Assembly: GCF_001280085.1 (NCBI RefSeq)
Contig: NZ_LGED01000024.1
Span: 93,822 to 157,821, forward strand
Source of the DNA: Saccharothrix sp. NRRL B-16348
GTDB lineage: Bacteria; Actinomycetota; Actinomycetes; Mycobacteriales; Pseudonocardiaceae
DNA length: 64,000 nucleotides
Direction: 5' to 3'
How positions within the stretch are numbered: the stretch's first letter is position 1; the number at the start of each line of letters is the position of its first letter. Position numbers and translations under genes: made by a program. Positions 19,078-29,152 of the stretch are shown in pieces. The notes under the pieces were generated by a model. The model was not told the origin of the DNA. It saw only the letters and a program-made list of their open reading frames with translations, and did no database searches.

Positions 19078-19358
19078 AGGTGCGGCACGTCCTCGGGGAT
19101 CTCGTAGAACGTCGGGTGCCGGTAGACCTTGTCCCCGCTCGGCTCGAAGAACGGGTCCTTCTCGTCCGGTGACGACGCGGTGATCGCCGTCGCGGGCACC
19201 ACCCAGATGGACACGCCCTCGTTGCGCCGGGTGTAGACGTCACGCGCGTTGCGGAGCGCCATCTCGGCGTCCGGCGCGTGCAGCGACCCGACGTGCACGT
19301 GGTTCAGCCCGCGCTTGCCGCGCACGAACACTTCCCACAGCGGCCACGACGCACTCAT
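19074..19358 (-). CDS. paaB: phenylacetyl-CoA epoxidase subunit PaaB
   Basis: PaaB is a small subunit that bridges PaaAC dimers. The 94-residue protein begins [20 protein letters not shown] and keeps the family's [20 protein letters not shown] and [11 protein letters not shown] segments. The ATG at 19358 overlaps the paaA stop as ATGA. A longer open frame upstream runs inside paaA and is discarded. Confidence 0.95.
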   Translation of the reverse strand: MSASWPLWEVFVRGKRGLNHVHVGSLHAPDAEMALRNARDVYTRRNEGVSIWVVPATAITASSPDEKDPFFEPSGDKVYRHPTFYEIPEDVPHL

Positions 19359-20290
19359 GCCACACCTTCCTCGACAGCCGCGTGCTTCATCGCGTGCGCC
19401 GCGGCGGCGGCACGCACCCACTCGCCGTCCTCGTGCGCCTTGCGCCGGTGCTCGACGCGCTGCGCGTTCGTCGGCCCGTTGCCGCCGACGACCTGCCAGA
19501 ACTCGTCCCAGTCGGGCTGCCCGAAGTCGTGGTGCCCGCGCTCGGGGTTCCACCTCAGCTCCGGGTCGGGCAGCGTCACGCCGAGCTTCTCCGCCTGCGG
19601 CACGGTCATGTCGACGAACTTCTGCCGCAGCTCGTCGTTGGTGTTGCGCTTGATCCGCCACTTCATCGACTGCTCGGTGTTGGACGACTCGGCGTCCGGC
19701 GGGCCGAACATCATCAGCGACGGCCACCACCAGCGGTCGACCGACTCCTGCACCATCGCGCGCTGGGCGTCGGTGCCTGCCATCATCGTCATCAGCAGCT
19801 CGTAGCCCTGCCGCTGGTGGAAGGACTCCTCCTTGCAGATGCGGATCATGGCTCGCGCGTACGGCCCGTAGGACGTGCGGCACAGCGGCACCTGGTTGCA
19901 GATCGCGGCGCCGTCCACGAGCCAGCCGATCACGCCGACGTCGGCGTAGGACAGCGTCGGGTAGTTGAAGATCGAGGAGTACTTCTGCCTGCCCGAGATC
20001 AGCTTCTCGGTCAGCTCGGCCCGGTCCGCGCCGAGCGTCTCGGTCGCGGCGTACAGGTAGAGCCCGTGCCCGGCTTCGTCCTGGACCTTGGCCAGCAGGA
20101 TCGCCTTGCGGCGCAGCGACGGCGCGCGGCTGATCCAGTTGCCTTCGGGCTGCATGCCGATGATCTCGGAGTGCGCGTGCTGCGCGATCTGCCGGATCAG
20201 CGTCTTCCGGTAGCCGTCGGGCATCCAGTCGCGCGGTTCGACGCGCTGCTCGGCCGCGACGGTGCGCTCGAACTGTGCCTCCAGGTCCAT
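19355..20290 (-). CDS. paaA: phenylacetyl-CoA epoxidase catalytic subunit PaaA
   Basis: PaaA holds the di-iron centre that inserts oxygen into the aromatic ring of phenylacetyl-CoA, the committed step of aerobic phenylacetate breakdown. The 311-residue protein shows the ferritin-like ligand motifs: [17 protein letters not shown] and [14 protein letters not shown], each with ExxH spacing. It is the first gene of the paaABCDE operon; all junctions overlap by one to four bases. No paa regulator or downstream pathway genes lie in this window. Confidence 0.96.
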   Translation of the reverse strand: MDLEAQFERTVAAEQRVEPRDWMPDGYRKTLIRQIAQHAHSEIIGMQPEGNWISRAPSLRRKAILLAKVQDEAGHGLYLYAATETLGADRAELTEKLISGRQKYSSIFNYPTLSYADVGVIGWLVDGAAICNQVPLCRTSYGPYARAMIRICKEESFHQRQGYELLMTMMAGTDAQRAMVQESVDRWWWPSLMMFGPPDAESSNTEQSMKWRIKRNTNDELRQKFVDMTVPQAEKLGVTLPDPELRWNPERGHHDFGQPDWDEFWQVVGGNGPTNAQRVEHRRKAHEDGEWVRAAAAAHAMKHAAVEEGVA

Positions 20291-20346
20291 GCGACCGATG
20301 TTACACCTGGAGACAGAATTTGGGCAGAACTGTCACAAGCCTCCGG

Positions 20347-20832
20347 TCACCACTTCCGGCGGACCCACCACAGCAGCGGCGCCAGCACCGCCCACGCGGC
20401 CAGCAGGAACGTGCCGATCGGCAGCAGCGCGAGCACGGCCGTGCGCCCGGCGACCCGCGCCACCTCGGGGTCGGCCGTGTCGTACTCGATGCGCACCAGC
20501 TGGCCCGGCTCCAGCCCTTCCGGGTACAGCAGGCCCTGCGACGGGCTGTGCACGGCGCCGTCCGGGGTGGCGAAGCGCACCACGGTCCGCTGGAACGAGA
20601 CGGACACCACCTCGGCGGTCGCCTTGCCCAGCCGCTCCTCGATCATCAGGTCGTCGCGCCAGCACGCCGCGAGGAGGATCACCCCGATCAGCGTCACCAC
20701 CGCGCCCAGCAGCACCAACGCCCGGCTGACCAGGAGCCGGGCCTTGGGGCGGGCACCTGTCCGCACTGCGTCGTCCACCACAACTGAGGAGTCTAGGGCG
20801 GCCTCCGCGCCGGATCTCAGCGATGAGTCCAT
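20347..20832 (-). CDS. DUF3592 membrane protein
   Basis: This 161-residue protein has a hydrophobic helix at about residues 35-57, an extracytoplasmic domain of about 70 residues and a second helix near the C-terminus. The middle domain has the DUF3592 look: a beta-rich stretch with RTVVRFATPDGAVHSPSQG and PGQLVRIEYDTADPEVARVAG. The function of DUF3592 proteins is unknown. Its start codon is only 12 bases from that of the divergent menF, and the menF -10 overlaps this start codon, so the two genes may compete. Confidence 0.75.
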   Translation of the reverse strand: MDSSLRSGAEAALDSSVVVDDAVRTGARPKARLLVSRALVLLGAVVTLIGVILLAACWRDDLMIEERLGKATAEVVSVSFQRTVVRFATPDGAVHSPSQGLLYPEGLEPGQLVRIEYDTADPEVARVAGRTAVLALLPIGTFLLAAWAVLAPLLWWVRRKW

Positions 20833-20837
20833 ACCCT
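20832..20837 (+). promoter_or_regulatory. -10 of a leaderless menF promoter
   Basis: TACCCT lies seven bases before the menF GTG at 20845, which is the spacing of a leaderless actinobacterial transcript. It overlaps the start codon of the DUF3592 gene on the other strand. Confidence 0.5.
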
Positions 20838-20844
20838 CGACGCC

Positions 20845-22074
20845 GTGACCTCAGCTCCTGCCTCGCGGACCCGACAACGGCTGCGCGTGCACACCAGGCG
20901 CGTCGCGGGCGACAACCTGCTGGGCGGGCTACCCGCGCCGACCGGTGCGCTGAGTTGGGTGCGGGACGGAACGGGCCTGGTGGGATGGGGTGAGGCGGCC
21001 AGGTTCGAGGTGTCGGGAGCGGACCGGTTCGCCGCCGCCGACCGCTGGTGGCGCGAGTTCACCGAGGACCTCGACGTGGCCGACGAGCTCGGCGTGCCCG
21101 GCACGGGGCCGGTGGCGTTCGTCAGCATGGCGTTCTCCGACCGGCCCGGCCACTCGGTGCTCGTGGTGCCGGAGGTCGTGCTCGGCAGGCGCAACGGGCA
21201 CAGCTGGCTCACCACGATCGGCGACAGCCGCAAGCGACGGGTCGAGCCGGTGCGCAAGCCGTCGGAGGTGCGCTACAGCGACGGGCAGGTGTCCGTCACC
21301 GGGTACCGCGAGGCCGTGCGCACGGCGGTCGAGCGGATGCGCGCGGGCGAGCTGGAGAAGGTCGTGCTGGCACACGACCTGCTGGCGGTCGCCGACGTCG
21401 GCATCGACCACCGGTTCGTGCTCGAAGGCCTGGCCCGGCGCTACCCCGAGTGCTGGGTGTACGCCGTGGACGGCCTGATCGGCGCCACGCCCGAGCTGCT
21501 GCTGCGGCGCAGCGGGTCCGTGGTCGACTCACGGGTGCTCGCGGGCACGACGTGGCCGCACGACGGCATGTCGGACGACGAGCTGGCCGCCGCGCTGCTG
21601 TCGTCGGGCAAGAACCGCGACGAGCACGAGTACGCGGTGGCGTCGCTGGTCGAGACGCTGCGGCCGTTCTGCGACACCATGTCGGTGGAGGGGCCGTCGG
21701 TGCTGCGGCTGCCGAACGTCTCGCACCTGTCCAGCGACGTCATCGGCACGCTCAGCGGCACGCCGTCGCTGCTCGCGCTCGGCGAGGCGCTGCACCCCAC
21801 GGCGGCCGTCGGCGGCACGCCGCGCGCGGACGCGATCGCGATGATCGAGGAGCTGGAGGGCATGGACCGGGGCCGCTACTCCGGCCCGGTGGGCTGGATC
21901 GACGGCAACGGCGACGGCGAGCTGGGCGTCGCGCTGCGCTGCGCGCAGGTGGACGGCCGCACGGCCCGCCTGTTCGCGGGCTGCGGCCTGGTCGCCGAGT
22001 CCGACCCGGACTCCGAGGTCCACGAGGCGCACGCCAAGATGCTGCCGTTCCGGGAAGCCCTCGAAGGCATGTGA
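20845..22074 (+). CDS. menF: isochorismate synthase
   Basis: MenF converts chorismate to isochorismate, the first step of menaquinone head-group synthesis. The 409-residue protein belongs to the chorismate-binding superfamily. It has ELEKVVLAHDLL with the catalytic-type lysine near residue 172, GATPELLLRR with the Mg-binding-type glutamate near 217, HPTAAVGGTPRADAI, GRYSGPVGWID and LFAGCGLV. EntC for siderophore synthesis or salicylate-type enzymes share these motifs; the men genes nearby favour MenF. It overlaps the following sigma factor gene by four bases. Confidence 0.85.
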   Translation: MTSAPASRTRQRLRVHTRRVAGDNLLGGLPAPTGALSWVRDGTGLVGWGEAARFEVSGADRFAAADRWWREFTEDLDVADELGVPGTGPVAFVSMAFSDRPGHSVLVVPEVVLGRRNGHSWLTTIGDSRKRRVEPVRKPSEVRYSDGQVSVTGYREAVRTAVERMRAGELEKVVLAHDLLAVADVGIDHRFVLEGLARRYPECWVYAVDGLIGATPELLLRRSGSVVDSRVLAGTTWPHDGMSDDELAAALLSSGKNRDEHEYAVASLVETLRPFCDTMSVEGPSVLRLPNVSHLSSDVIGTLSGTPSLLALGEALHPTAAVGGTPRADAIAMIEELEGMDRGRYSGPVGWIDGNGDGELGVALRCAQVDGRTARLFAGCGLVAESDPDSEVHEAHAKMLPFREALEGM

Positions 22075-22673
22075 CGCACGTCACCGGGACGGCGGAGGGC
22101 ATTCCGGTCAACCGGTACGTGACCACAGCACTGGACAAACCTCCCGACCTGCGCGGGCCGGACGTCACGGCCGCGTTCGCCGAGCTGTTCGACGCGCACG
22201 CCCGGCAGCTGCGCGGTTACCTGGCCGGCCGGGTCGGTGACGCCGCGGCCGACGACCTGGTCGCCGAGACGTTCCTGGTGGCGTTGAAGCGGCGGCACAG
22301 CTACGACGCCGAACGCGCGCCCGTGAAGGGCTGGCTCTACGGGATCGCCACCAACCTCGTGCGCGAGCACGTCCGCCGGGAGACCCGCGGCCGGCGTGCC
22401 TGGTTGCGCACGGTCGGCCGACCGGAACCCGACCACGGCGGCGCGGTCGCCGACCGGGTGGACGCCCAGCGCCACACCGAACTGCTCACCCGCGCCCTGG
22501 CCGGCCTGCGCGACGAGGACCGGGACGCGCTCCTGCTCACGTCGTGGGCCGGGCTGAGCCCCACCGAGGTGGCCGCCGCGCTCGGCGAGCCCGCCAGCAC
22601 CGTCCGCTCCCGGCTGCACCGGGTCCGCACCCGGCTCCAAGCCCTGCTCACCGAGGAGAACCGCGATGCGTGA
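22071..22673 (+). CDS. ECF-type RNA polymerase sigma factor
   Basis: This small sigma-70 family protein (200 residues if started at GTG 22071, which overlaps the menF stop as GTGA) has region 2 (FDAHARQLRGYLAGRVGDAA, then DDLVAETFLVALKRR) and region 4 (LLLTSWAGLSPTEVAAALGE, a helix-turn-helix). An alternative in-frame GTG at 22119 is plausible. The region between sigma-2 and sigma-4 is rich in Arg. It overlaps the next gene, a membrane protein of the type often encoded beside such sigma factors, by eight bases. The signal it answers to is unknown. Confidence 0.85.
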   Translation: MTHVTGTAEGIPVNRYVTTALDKPPDLRGPDVTAAFAELFDAHARQLRGYLAGRVGDAAADDLVAETFLVALKRRHSYDAERAPVKGWLYGIATNLVREHVRRETRGRRAWLRTVGRPEPDHGGAVADRVDAQRHTELLTRALAGLRDEDRDALLLTSWAGLSPTEVAAALGEPASTVRSRLHRVRTRLQALLTEENRDA

Positions 22674-23730
22674 ACTCGACGACGCGCTCGACCGGCTCCA
22701 CCACGACGTCCGCACCGCCGACGTGCCGCTCGACGCCGTGCGCGCCCGCGTCCTGGCCGCCGCGGCCGACTCCGCGGCGCCGAAGCGACGCGGCGGCACG
22801 TGGTGGCTCGCGCCCGTCGCCGTCGCCGCGGCGACGGCCCTGATCGCGGGCGTCGTCGCGGTGGGCAGCGGGACCGGGCAGGCGCCCGTGGCCGGCTCGT
22901 CGAACGTCGAGCCGGCGTCCGCGCGGGAGTACCTGACGCGGGCGGCCGACGCGATCACCGCCACCGACCAGCCGCTCGAACCGGGCCAGTACCACTACGT
23001 CGCGGTGCACCAGTGGGCCTCCTACCACGTGCCGCCGTCGCCCCAGGAGCCGGAGACCGACTACGCCTACCTGGTCGAATCACGCGACGAGACCTGGATC
23101 CCCCGGGACATCACCCAGGAGTGGGTGAACCGGCGCGACCGGTTGCCGGGCGCGAAGTGGCTCGGCGGCACCGTGCCGCAGTCCGAGGCGCCGCTGCCCG
23201 GGCCGAGCGGGTCCGAGCAGGGCGAACGCCGCGGCGCGTGCGGCTCCTTCTTCGGGCTCGTCCCGCCGCCGCCGGGGTGCGGAGACCCCGACTCGCGCCA
23301 CCCGGAGTTCTACGCGCGGCTGTCCCGCGACCCGCAGGTCCTCGCCCAGTGGCTGCGCGACCGCACGGACGGCGCGCGCCAGGCGGGGGGCCTGAAGAAC
23401 TTGCCGTTCCACTTCGCCGTGCAGCTGCTGCGCACCGGCCTCGTGCCTGCCGACCTGCGCGCCTCGCTGTACCGGGCGCTCGCGCTGCTCGACGGCGTGA
23501 CCGTGGCCGACGTCCAGGTCGACCTGGACGGTCGGGTCGGCGTCGCGATCGCCGTCGAGGACGTGCACGAGCGGCGCGAGCTGATCGTGGACCCGGCCAA
23601 CGGTGACTTCATCGGCGAGCGCACCGTCGCCGGTCAGCAGCCCCACTTCCCCTACCTCGCGCCGGGCACCGTGACGGGCTACAGCTCGATCACCACGAAG
23701 GTCGTCGACGGGATCGGCGAGACCTCCTGA
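22666..23730 (+). CDS. CU044_5270-type membrane protein, probable sigma-factor partner
   Basis: The 354-residue protein has a short cytoplasmic N-terminus (about 45 residues, MRELDDALDRLHHDV), one membrane helix at about 48-66, and a large extracytoplasmic domain. The domain includes a sensor-like part with YLTRAADAITATDQPLEPGQYHY and WIPRDITQEWVN, which matches the CU044_5270 family as I recall it. Such genes commonly follow ECF sigma factors and are thought to act as membrane anti-sigma factors; no zinc-binding anti-sigma motif is visible. The gene overlaps the sigma factor gene. Its antagonism is inferred. Confidence 0.65.
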   Translation: MRELDDALDRLHHDVRTADVPLDAVRARVLAAAADSAAPKRRGGTWWLAPVAVAAATALIAGVVAVGSGTGQAPVAGSSNVEPASAREYLTRAADAITATDQPLEPGQYHYVAVHQWASYHVPPSPQEPETDYAYLVESRDETWIPRDITQEWVNRRDRLPGAKWLGGTVPQSEAPLPGPSGSEQGERRGACGSFFGLVPPPPGCGDPDSRHPEFYARLSRDPQVLAQWLRDRTDGARQAGGLKNLPFHFAVQLLRTGLVPADLRASLYRALALLDGVTVADVQVDLDGRVGVAIAVEDVHERRELIVDPANGDFIGERTVAGQQPHFPYLAPGTVTGYSSITTKVVDGIGETS

Positions 23731-23735
23731 CGCGC

Positions 23736-23768
23736 GAAGGGCCGCCCTCACCGCGAGGGCGGCCCTTC
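23736..23768. terminator. bidirectional terminator hairpin
   Basis: GAAGGGCCGCCCTC-ACCGC-GAGGGCGGCCCTTC forms a perfect 14-bp stem with a five-base loop, five bases after the stop of the plus-strand gene and nine before the stop of the convergent peptidase gene. It can serve both. Confidence 0.85.
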
Positions 23769-23777
23769 ACCGTGCGG

Positions 23778-25271
23778 TCAGTGCTGGTGACCCGCGAGCA
23801 GCTCGCGCGTCTCCTGGATCTTCTTGAACGACTTCGGCTCGGTCACCGCGGCACGCGCCGCGAAACCGGTCGAGCCCGGCGCGACGGCCGGCTTGCCCGG
23901 CGTGAACAGCCAGGTCCGGAACAGCTCGTCGAGCTGCTTGCCGGACAGCTCCTCGGCGAACGCGATGAACTCGTCCGTCGTCGCGTTGCCGTTGCGCTGC
24001 GCGGCCGGCCACTCCCGCAGCAGCTCGAAGAACGCCTCGTCGCCGATCTCGCCGCGCAACGCGTGCACGGTCAGCGCGCCCCGGTCGTACACGGCGGTGT
24101 GGAACTGGTTCGACGCGCCCGGGTCACCGGGCAGGACCTGCCAGAACGGGCTGTCGGCCGGGTAGAGGGCGTAGACGTAGTCCGAGTTCTCCTGGACCGT
24201 GCCCTCGCCGACGTGCTCGGACCACAGCCACTCCGCGTAGCTGGCGAAGCCCTCGTTCAGCCAGATGTCCTTCCAGCCCTGCACGGACACCGAGTCGCCG
24301 AACCACTGGTGCCCGACCTCGTGCGCCACGACGTACGTGTTCGCGCCGCGGCGGAAGAACCCGGCGTCGTAGGTCGAGCGGGTCTGGTTCTCCAGCGCGA
24401 AGCCGATGCCCGGCGTCGCCACGCCGCCCTGCGCCTCGAACGGGTAAGTCCCGAACTGCGACTCCAGGAACTCCGTCACCTCGGGCGTGCGCTCGATGCT
24501 GGCCACGGCCGCGCCGTAGTCCGCGCCGAGCCGCTCCGAGTAGGCGTTGAGCACCGGCTGGCCGTTCGGCGCGGTCGACTGGCGGATCTCGAACTGGCCG
24601 ATCGCGATGAACGCCAGGTACGTGGCCATGGGCTCCAGGCTGCGGTAGCGCCAGCGGGTCCAGCCGTTGATCTGCTGGGCCGTGCCGCCGAACGTGCCGT
24701 TGGAGATCACCTCGACGCCGGTGGGCACGGCCACCGAGATGTCGAACTTCGCCTTGTCGGTCGGGTGGTTGTTGCTCGGGAACCACCACGGCGCGATGTC
24801 GGGCTGGTCGATCGCCAGCGCGCCGTCCGGCGTCCGCTTCCACGACGTGTAGCCGTCCACGGCGTGCGTGGAGGGCACGTCGGAGTACGTGACGACGACC
24901 GTCACGTTCGCGCCCTGCTTCAGCGTGCCGCGCGGGTCGACCACGAGTTCGCCACCGGACTGCGAGAACTCGGCGACCTTGTTGTTCACCCGGACGGAAC
25001 TGACCTTCAACAGGAAGTCGAGGTTGAACCGGCTCAAGTCCTGAGTGGTTTTGGCCAGGATCGTCGTGGTGCCGGAAAGGGTGTCGCTCGCCGGCTGGTA
25101 GTTGAGCCTGATGTCGTAATGGGAAACGTCGTACCCGCCGTTGCCCGCATTCGGGTAGTAAGGGTCGCCGATGCCGGGCGCTCCTGGTTGGGCCGCCGTC
25201 GCCGTGCCGGCGAGCAGGAGCACGGACGCCGCGGTGGCGGTACCGAGGGTCAGCTTCGCTCTCAGGGACAT
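23778..25271 (-). CDS. secreted M1-family zinc metallopeptidase
   Basis: This 497-residue exported enzyme has a signal peptide (cleavage probably after TATAA, about residue 27), a beta-rich N-terminal domain and a thermolysin-like catalytic domain. The substrate loop GFALENQT replaces the usual GAMEN. The zinc site is HEVGHQW (H317, H321) with NEGFASY (E340) 19 residues on. M1 enzymes cut N-terminal residues from peptides; a secreted actinobacterial one probably feeds on external protein. It lacks the long C-terminal domain of PepN. It ends at a shared terminator. Confidence 0.93.
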   Translation of the reverse strand: MSLRAKLTLGTATAASVLLLAGTATAAQPGAPGIGDPYYPNAGNGGYDVSHYDIRLNYQPASDTLSGTTTILAKTTQDLSRFNLDFLLKVSSVRVNNKVAEFSQSGGELVVDPRGTLKQGANVTVVVTYSDVPSTHAVDGYTSWKRTPDGALAIDQPDIAPWWFPSNNHPTDKAKFDISVAVPTGVEVISNGTFGGTAQQINGWTRWRYRSLEPMATYLAFIAIGQFEIRQSTAPNGQPVLNAYSERLGADYGAAVASIERTPEVTEFLESQFGTYPFEAQGGVATPGIGFALENQTRSTYDAGFFRRGANTYVVAHEVGHQWFGDSVSVQGWKDIWLNEGFASYAEWLWSEHVGEGTVQENSDYVYALYPADSPFWQVLPGDPGASNQFHTAVYDRGALTVHALRGEIGDEAFFELLREWPAAQRNGNATTDEFIAFAEELSGKQLDELFRTWLFTPGKPAVAPGSTGFAARAAVTEPKSFKKIQETRELLAGHQH

Positions 25272-25327
25272 GCGGAGAAGCTAGTCGCGGCCACCGGTGG
25301 GCTGTACCCCCGTCGGTAGGATTCCTC

Positions 25328-26950
25328 CTACTGGAATGCGGTTGACACGGCTGCCTTCAAGCGGGCGTGCAGATCGCGCAATTCGTGGCGTTCCGCCCGG
25401 ATTTCCACCACCCGGATTCCGCTCGGCCGGTCGAGGGCCCGGCGCAACTCGTCCGGTGTGCCCGCTTCGGTGTGCGGCACGTGGTGCGCCGCGCACAGCG
25501 CCTTCAGGTCGACGCCGTGCGGCGTGCCGAAAACGCGTTCGAAGGTCCGCTCGTGCTCTTTCGCGCCCTGCTCCAGCAACGCGAAGATGCCGCCGCCGTC
25601 GTCGTTGAGCACGACCACGGTCAGGTCCGGCCGCGGCTCGCCGGGACCGATGAGCAGGCCGTTCGCGTCGTGCAGGAACGTCAGGTCGCCGATCAGGGCG
25701 TAGGTCGGGCCGCGGGTGAGCGCGATGCCCGCGGCGGTCGAGACGCTGCCGTCGATGCCCGCCACGCCCCGGTTGGCGTACGTGCGGACGTCGCGGCGCG
25801 GCTCGGCGACCAGGTCCACGTCGCGGACCGGGTTGGACGAGCCGAGGAACAGGTTCGCGCCCGGCGGCAGCGCGGCGACCACGTCGCGGGCCACGTGCAG
25901 GCCGGTCGGCCAGGGCTGCTTCGCCAGCAGGCCGTCCACCACGTCGGCGACGGCCTTGTCCGCGTGCTGCCAGGCGGTGAGCCAGTCGTCGTCCACGTCG
26001 TGCTCGCCGAGCACCAGGTCGGTGGACGTGTGGGTGGCGGTGAACTGCGGGTCCGGCCAGTCCAGGTCGTCGGACAGCACGTGCACGACGGGGGTCCGCG
26101 CGATGAGCTTGAGCACACCCCGGGAGAGGGTGGCGCGGCCGACGACGACCACCGCCTGCGGCCGGAGGCGGTCGGGCAGCTCGCCCGCGTTGAGCAGGAG
26201 CGTGCCGTGGCGCAGGCCGTGGCCGGTCGGTTCGGCGACCACCGGCCAGCCGGCGCGTTCGGCCAGGTCGGAGAGGTCGTGCTCGGTGTCGCCGACGATC
26301 ACCAGGGTGCGCGGGCCGAGGTGGTCGGCGGCGTGCGTGGAGGTGGTCGTGCGGCGGGCCGTGCGGGTCCACGGCATGTCGAACGGGCGGCCGTCGAGGC
26401 TCTCCGGCCAGTCGACGTCCCCGTCGGGCACCAGGGGCTCGCGGAACGGGACGTTGACGTGCACCGGGCCCTGCTCCCGCGCGGTGGCCACGGCGCGGCA
26501 CACCAGGGAGCGCCACAGGCCGTTCTGGTTCGCCCGGCGTTCGGCGATGGGGAACTGGAGCGTGTCCAGGCCGAAGATCCGCTGCTGGTCCACGGTCTGG
26601 CTGGCGCCCGTGCGGTACAGCTCGACCGGGCGGTCCGCGGTGAGCGCGATGACCGGGACGCCCGCGTGCCCGGCCTCCAGCATGGCGGGGTGCAGGTTCG
26701 CCACGGCGGTGCCGGACGTGCAGGTGACGGCGGTGACCTCGTCGTTGCCCTTGGCCAGGCCGAGGGCGAGGAAGCCCGCGGTGCGCTCGTCCACGCGGAC
26801 GTGCAGCGTGAGCCGGCCCGCCGCGGCTGCCTCGTGCAGGGCGAACGACAGCGGCGCGTTGCGCGATCCGGGGCTCAGCACGACGTGTCGGACGTCGTTG
26901 CGGATCAGCTCGTCGACGAGCACCCTGGCCTGCGCGGTGGACGGGTTCAC
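25328..26950 (-). CDS. menD: SEPHCHC synthase MenD
   Basis: MenD is the thiamine-diphosphate enzyme that joins 2-oxoglutarate to isochorismate. The N-terminal domain (ARVLVDELIRNDVRHVVLSPGSRNAPL, then TVDQQRIFGLDTLQFPIAERRA) and the C-terminal ThDP domain (GDLTFLHDANGLL) are characteristic. I place the start at GTG 26950 (VNPSTAQ), which matches the family; GTG codons at 26956 and 26989 are also in frame. It is divergent from menB across 95 bases. The product is about 540 residues, a usual length. Confidence 0.94.
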   Translation of the reverse strand: MNPSTAQARVLVDELIRNDVRHVVLSPGSRNAPLSFALHEAAAAGRLTLHVRVDERTAGFLALGLAKGNDEVTAVTCTSGTAVANLHPAMLEAGHAGVPVIALTADRPVELYRTGASQTVDQQRIFGLDTLQFPIAERRANQNGLWRSLVCRAVATAREQGPVHVNVPFREPLVPDGDVDWPESLDGRPFDMPWTRTARRTTTSTHAADHLGPRTLVIVGDTEHDLSDLAERAGWPVVAEPTGHGLRHGTLLLNAGELPDRLRPQAVVVVGRATLSRGVLKLIARTPVVHVLSDDLDWPDPQFTATHTSTDLVLGEHDVDDDWLTAWQHADKAVADVVDGLLAKQPWPTGLHVARDVVAALPPGANLFLGSSNPVRDVDLVAEPRRDVRTYANRGVAGIDGSVSTAAGIALTRGPTYALIGDLTFLHDANGLLIGPGEPRPDLTVVVLNDDGGGIFALLEQGAKEHERTFERVFGTPHGVDLKALCAAHHVPHTEAGTPDELRRALDRPSGIRVVEIRAERHELRDLHARLKAAVSTAFQ

Positions 26951-27032
26951 CCGCACATTGTCGCTCAGCGCGCGACCAGGTGATTCCACGCGCTGAGCCG
27001 GACCGGGCCCGCTCTCAGCCGCGGCGCGGGCC

Positions 27033-27038
27033 TATTGT
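27033..27038 (+). promoter_or_regulatory. -10 of a probable leaderless menB promoter
   Basis: TATTGT ends seven bases before the menB GTG at 27046, and no ribosome binding site is present, as expected for a leaderless mRNA. A -35 is not evident. Confidence 0.45.
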
Positions 27039-27045
27039 CCCTGCC

Positions 27046-27956
<911 letters not shown>

Positions 27957-27957
<1 letters not shown>

Positions 27958-29021
27958 TGATCACCTTCGAGGAGTTGCGCGCCGCCCTGAATGGCGAGGG
28001 TGGCCTGGTGACGGCACAGCCCGGCCCGACCGCTCCGCTGCGCGGGTGGGAGACCGGAGCCGTGCTCGCGGTCGCGACGTCGGGCTCCACCGGCGAGCCG
28101 AAGACCGTGCTGCTCGGCGCGGACGCGCTCACCACGTCCGCCGAGCTGACCCACGCCCGCCTCGGCGGGCCCGGCACGTGGCTGCTCGCCCTGCCGACGA
28201 CGCACATCGCGGGCATCCAGGTGCTGGTGCGGTCGGTCGTGGCGGGCACCGAGCCGGGCGTGATGGACCTGGCCCCCGGTTTCCGCGCCGTCGACTTCGC
28301 GGTCGCGTCCCGGCCGGTGCTGGCCACGCCGGGACGCCACTACACCGCGCTCGTGCCCACGCAGCTGGCCCGCCTGGTCGCCACCGACGGCCCGGGGCTG
28401 GCCGCCGCCCGGCAGTTCGACGCCGTGCTGATCGGCGGCGCCGCCACCCCGCCCGCCCTGCTGGAACGGTCTCGGGAGCTGGGCGTGCGGGTGGTCACCA
28501 CGTACGGGATGAGCGAGACGTCCGGTGGCTGCGTGTACGACGGGCTGCCGCTGGACGGCGTGCGCGTGCGGCTGGCCGACGGCCGGATCGAGGTCGGCGG
28601 CCCCGTGCTGGCGCTGGGCTACCAGGGCGACGAGCCGTTCGGGGAGTGGTTCCGCACCGGCGACCTCGGCCGCATCCGCCCCGACGGGACGTTGGAGGTG
28701 CTCGGCCGCGCCGACGACGTGATCATCAGCGGCGGCGAGAACGTCGTGCCGACCAGGGTCGAGCGGGTGCTGGCGGCCCAGCCCGGCGTGCGGGAGGCGT
28801 GCGTGGTGGGGCTGGCCGACCCGGAATGGGGTCAGGTGGTGGCGGCGGCCGTGGTGCCGGAAGATCCGGGTGACCCTCCCGACGCGGACGAGCTGTGCGC
28901 GGCGGTCGGCGAGGTGGTGGGGCGGTTCGCCATGCCGAAGCGGGTCGCGTTCGTGACGGAACTGCCGCTGCGCGGCCCGGGCAAGGTGGATCGGAGGGCG
29001 GTCGCTAGCTCGTTTGGGTGA
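27957..29021 (+). CDS. menE: o-succinylbenzoate-CoA ligase
   Basis: MenE activates o-succinylbenzoate with ATP and CoA before the MenB step. The 354-residue protein belongs to the ANL adenylating superfamily, with the P-loop-like ATSGSTGEPKTVLLG, TTYGMSETSGG, the WFRTGDLG hinge region, and the C-terminal catalytic lysine in LRGPGKVDRR. It is shorter than generic acyl-CoA synthetases, as is normal for actinobacterial MenE. The ATG at 27957 overlaps the menB stop, so menB and menE are coupled. MenC is not in this window. Confidence 0.95.
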
Positions 29022-29152
29022 GTTTCTGTCTTGTTAGCGACCTTGTTGGTTGACAGCTAACCACGCCAGGCGATTGGCTCGGCAGCGCCGAGACGCGAGC
29101 GGCCCTGCCGCGGTCACCTCCGCACCGCCGCGTCCGGACGAGGAGTGCTGCG

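Noticed and set aside
20321..20338. Possible Rex site upstream of paaA
   Set aside because: The right half GTCACAA is close to consensus, but the left half TGGGCAG matches only 3 of 7 positions.
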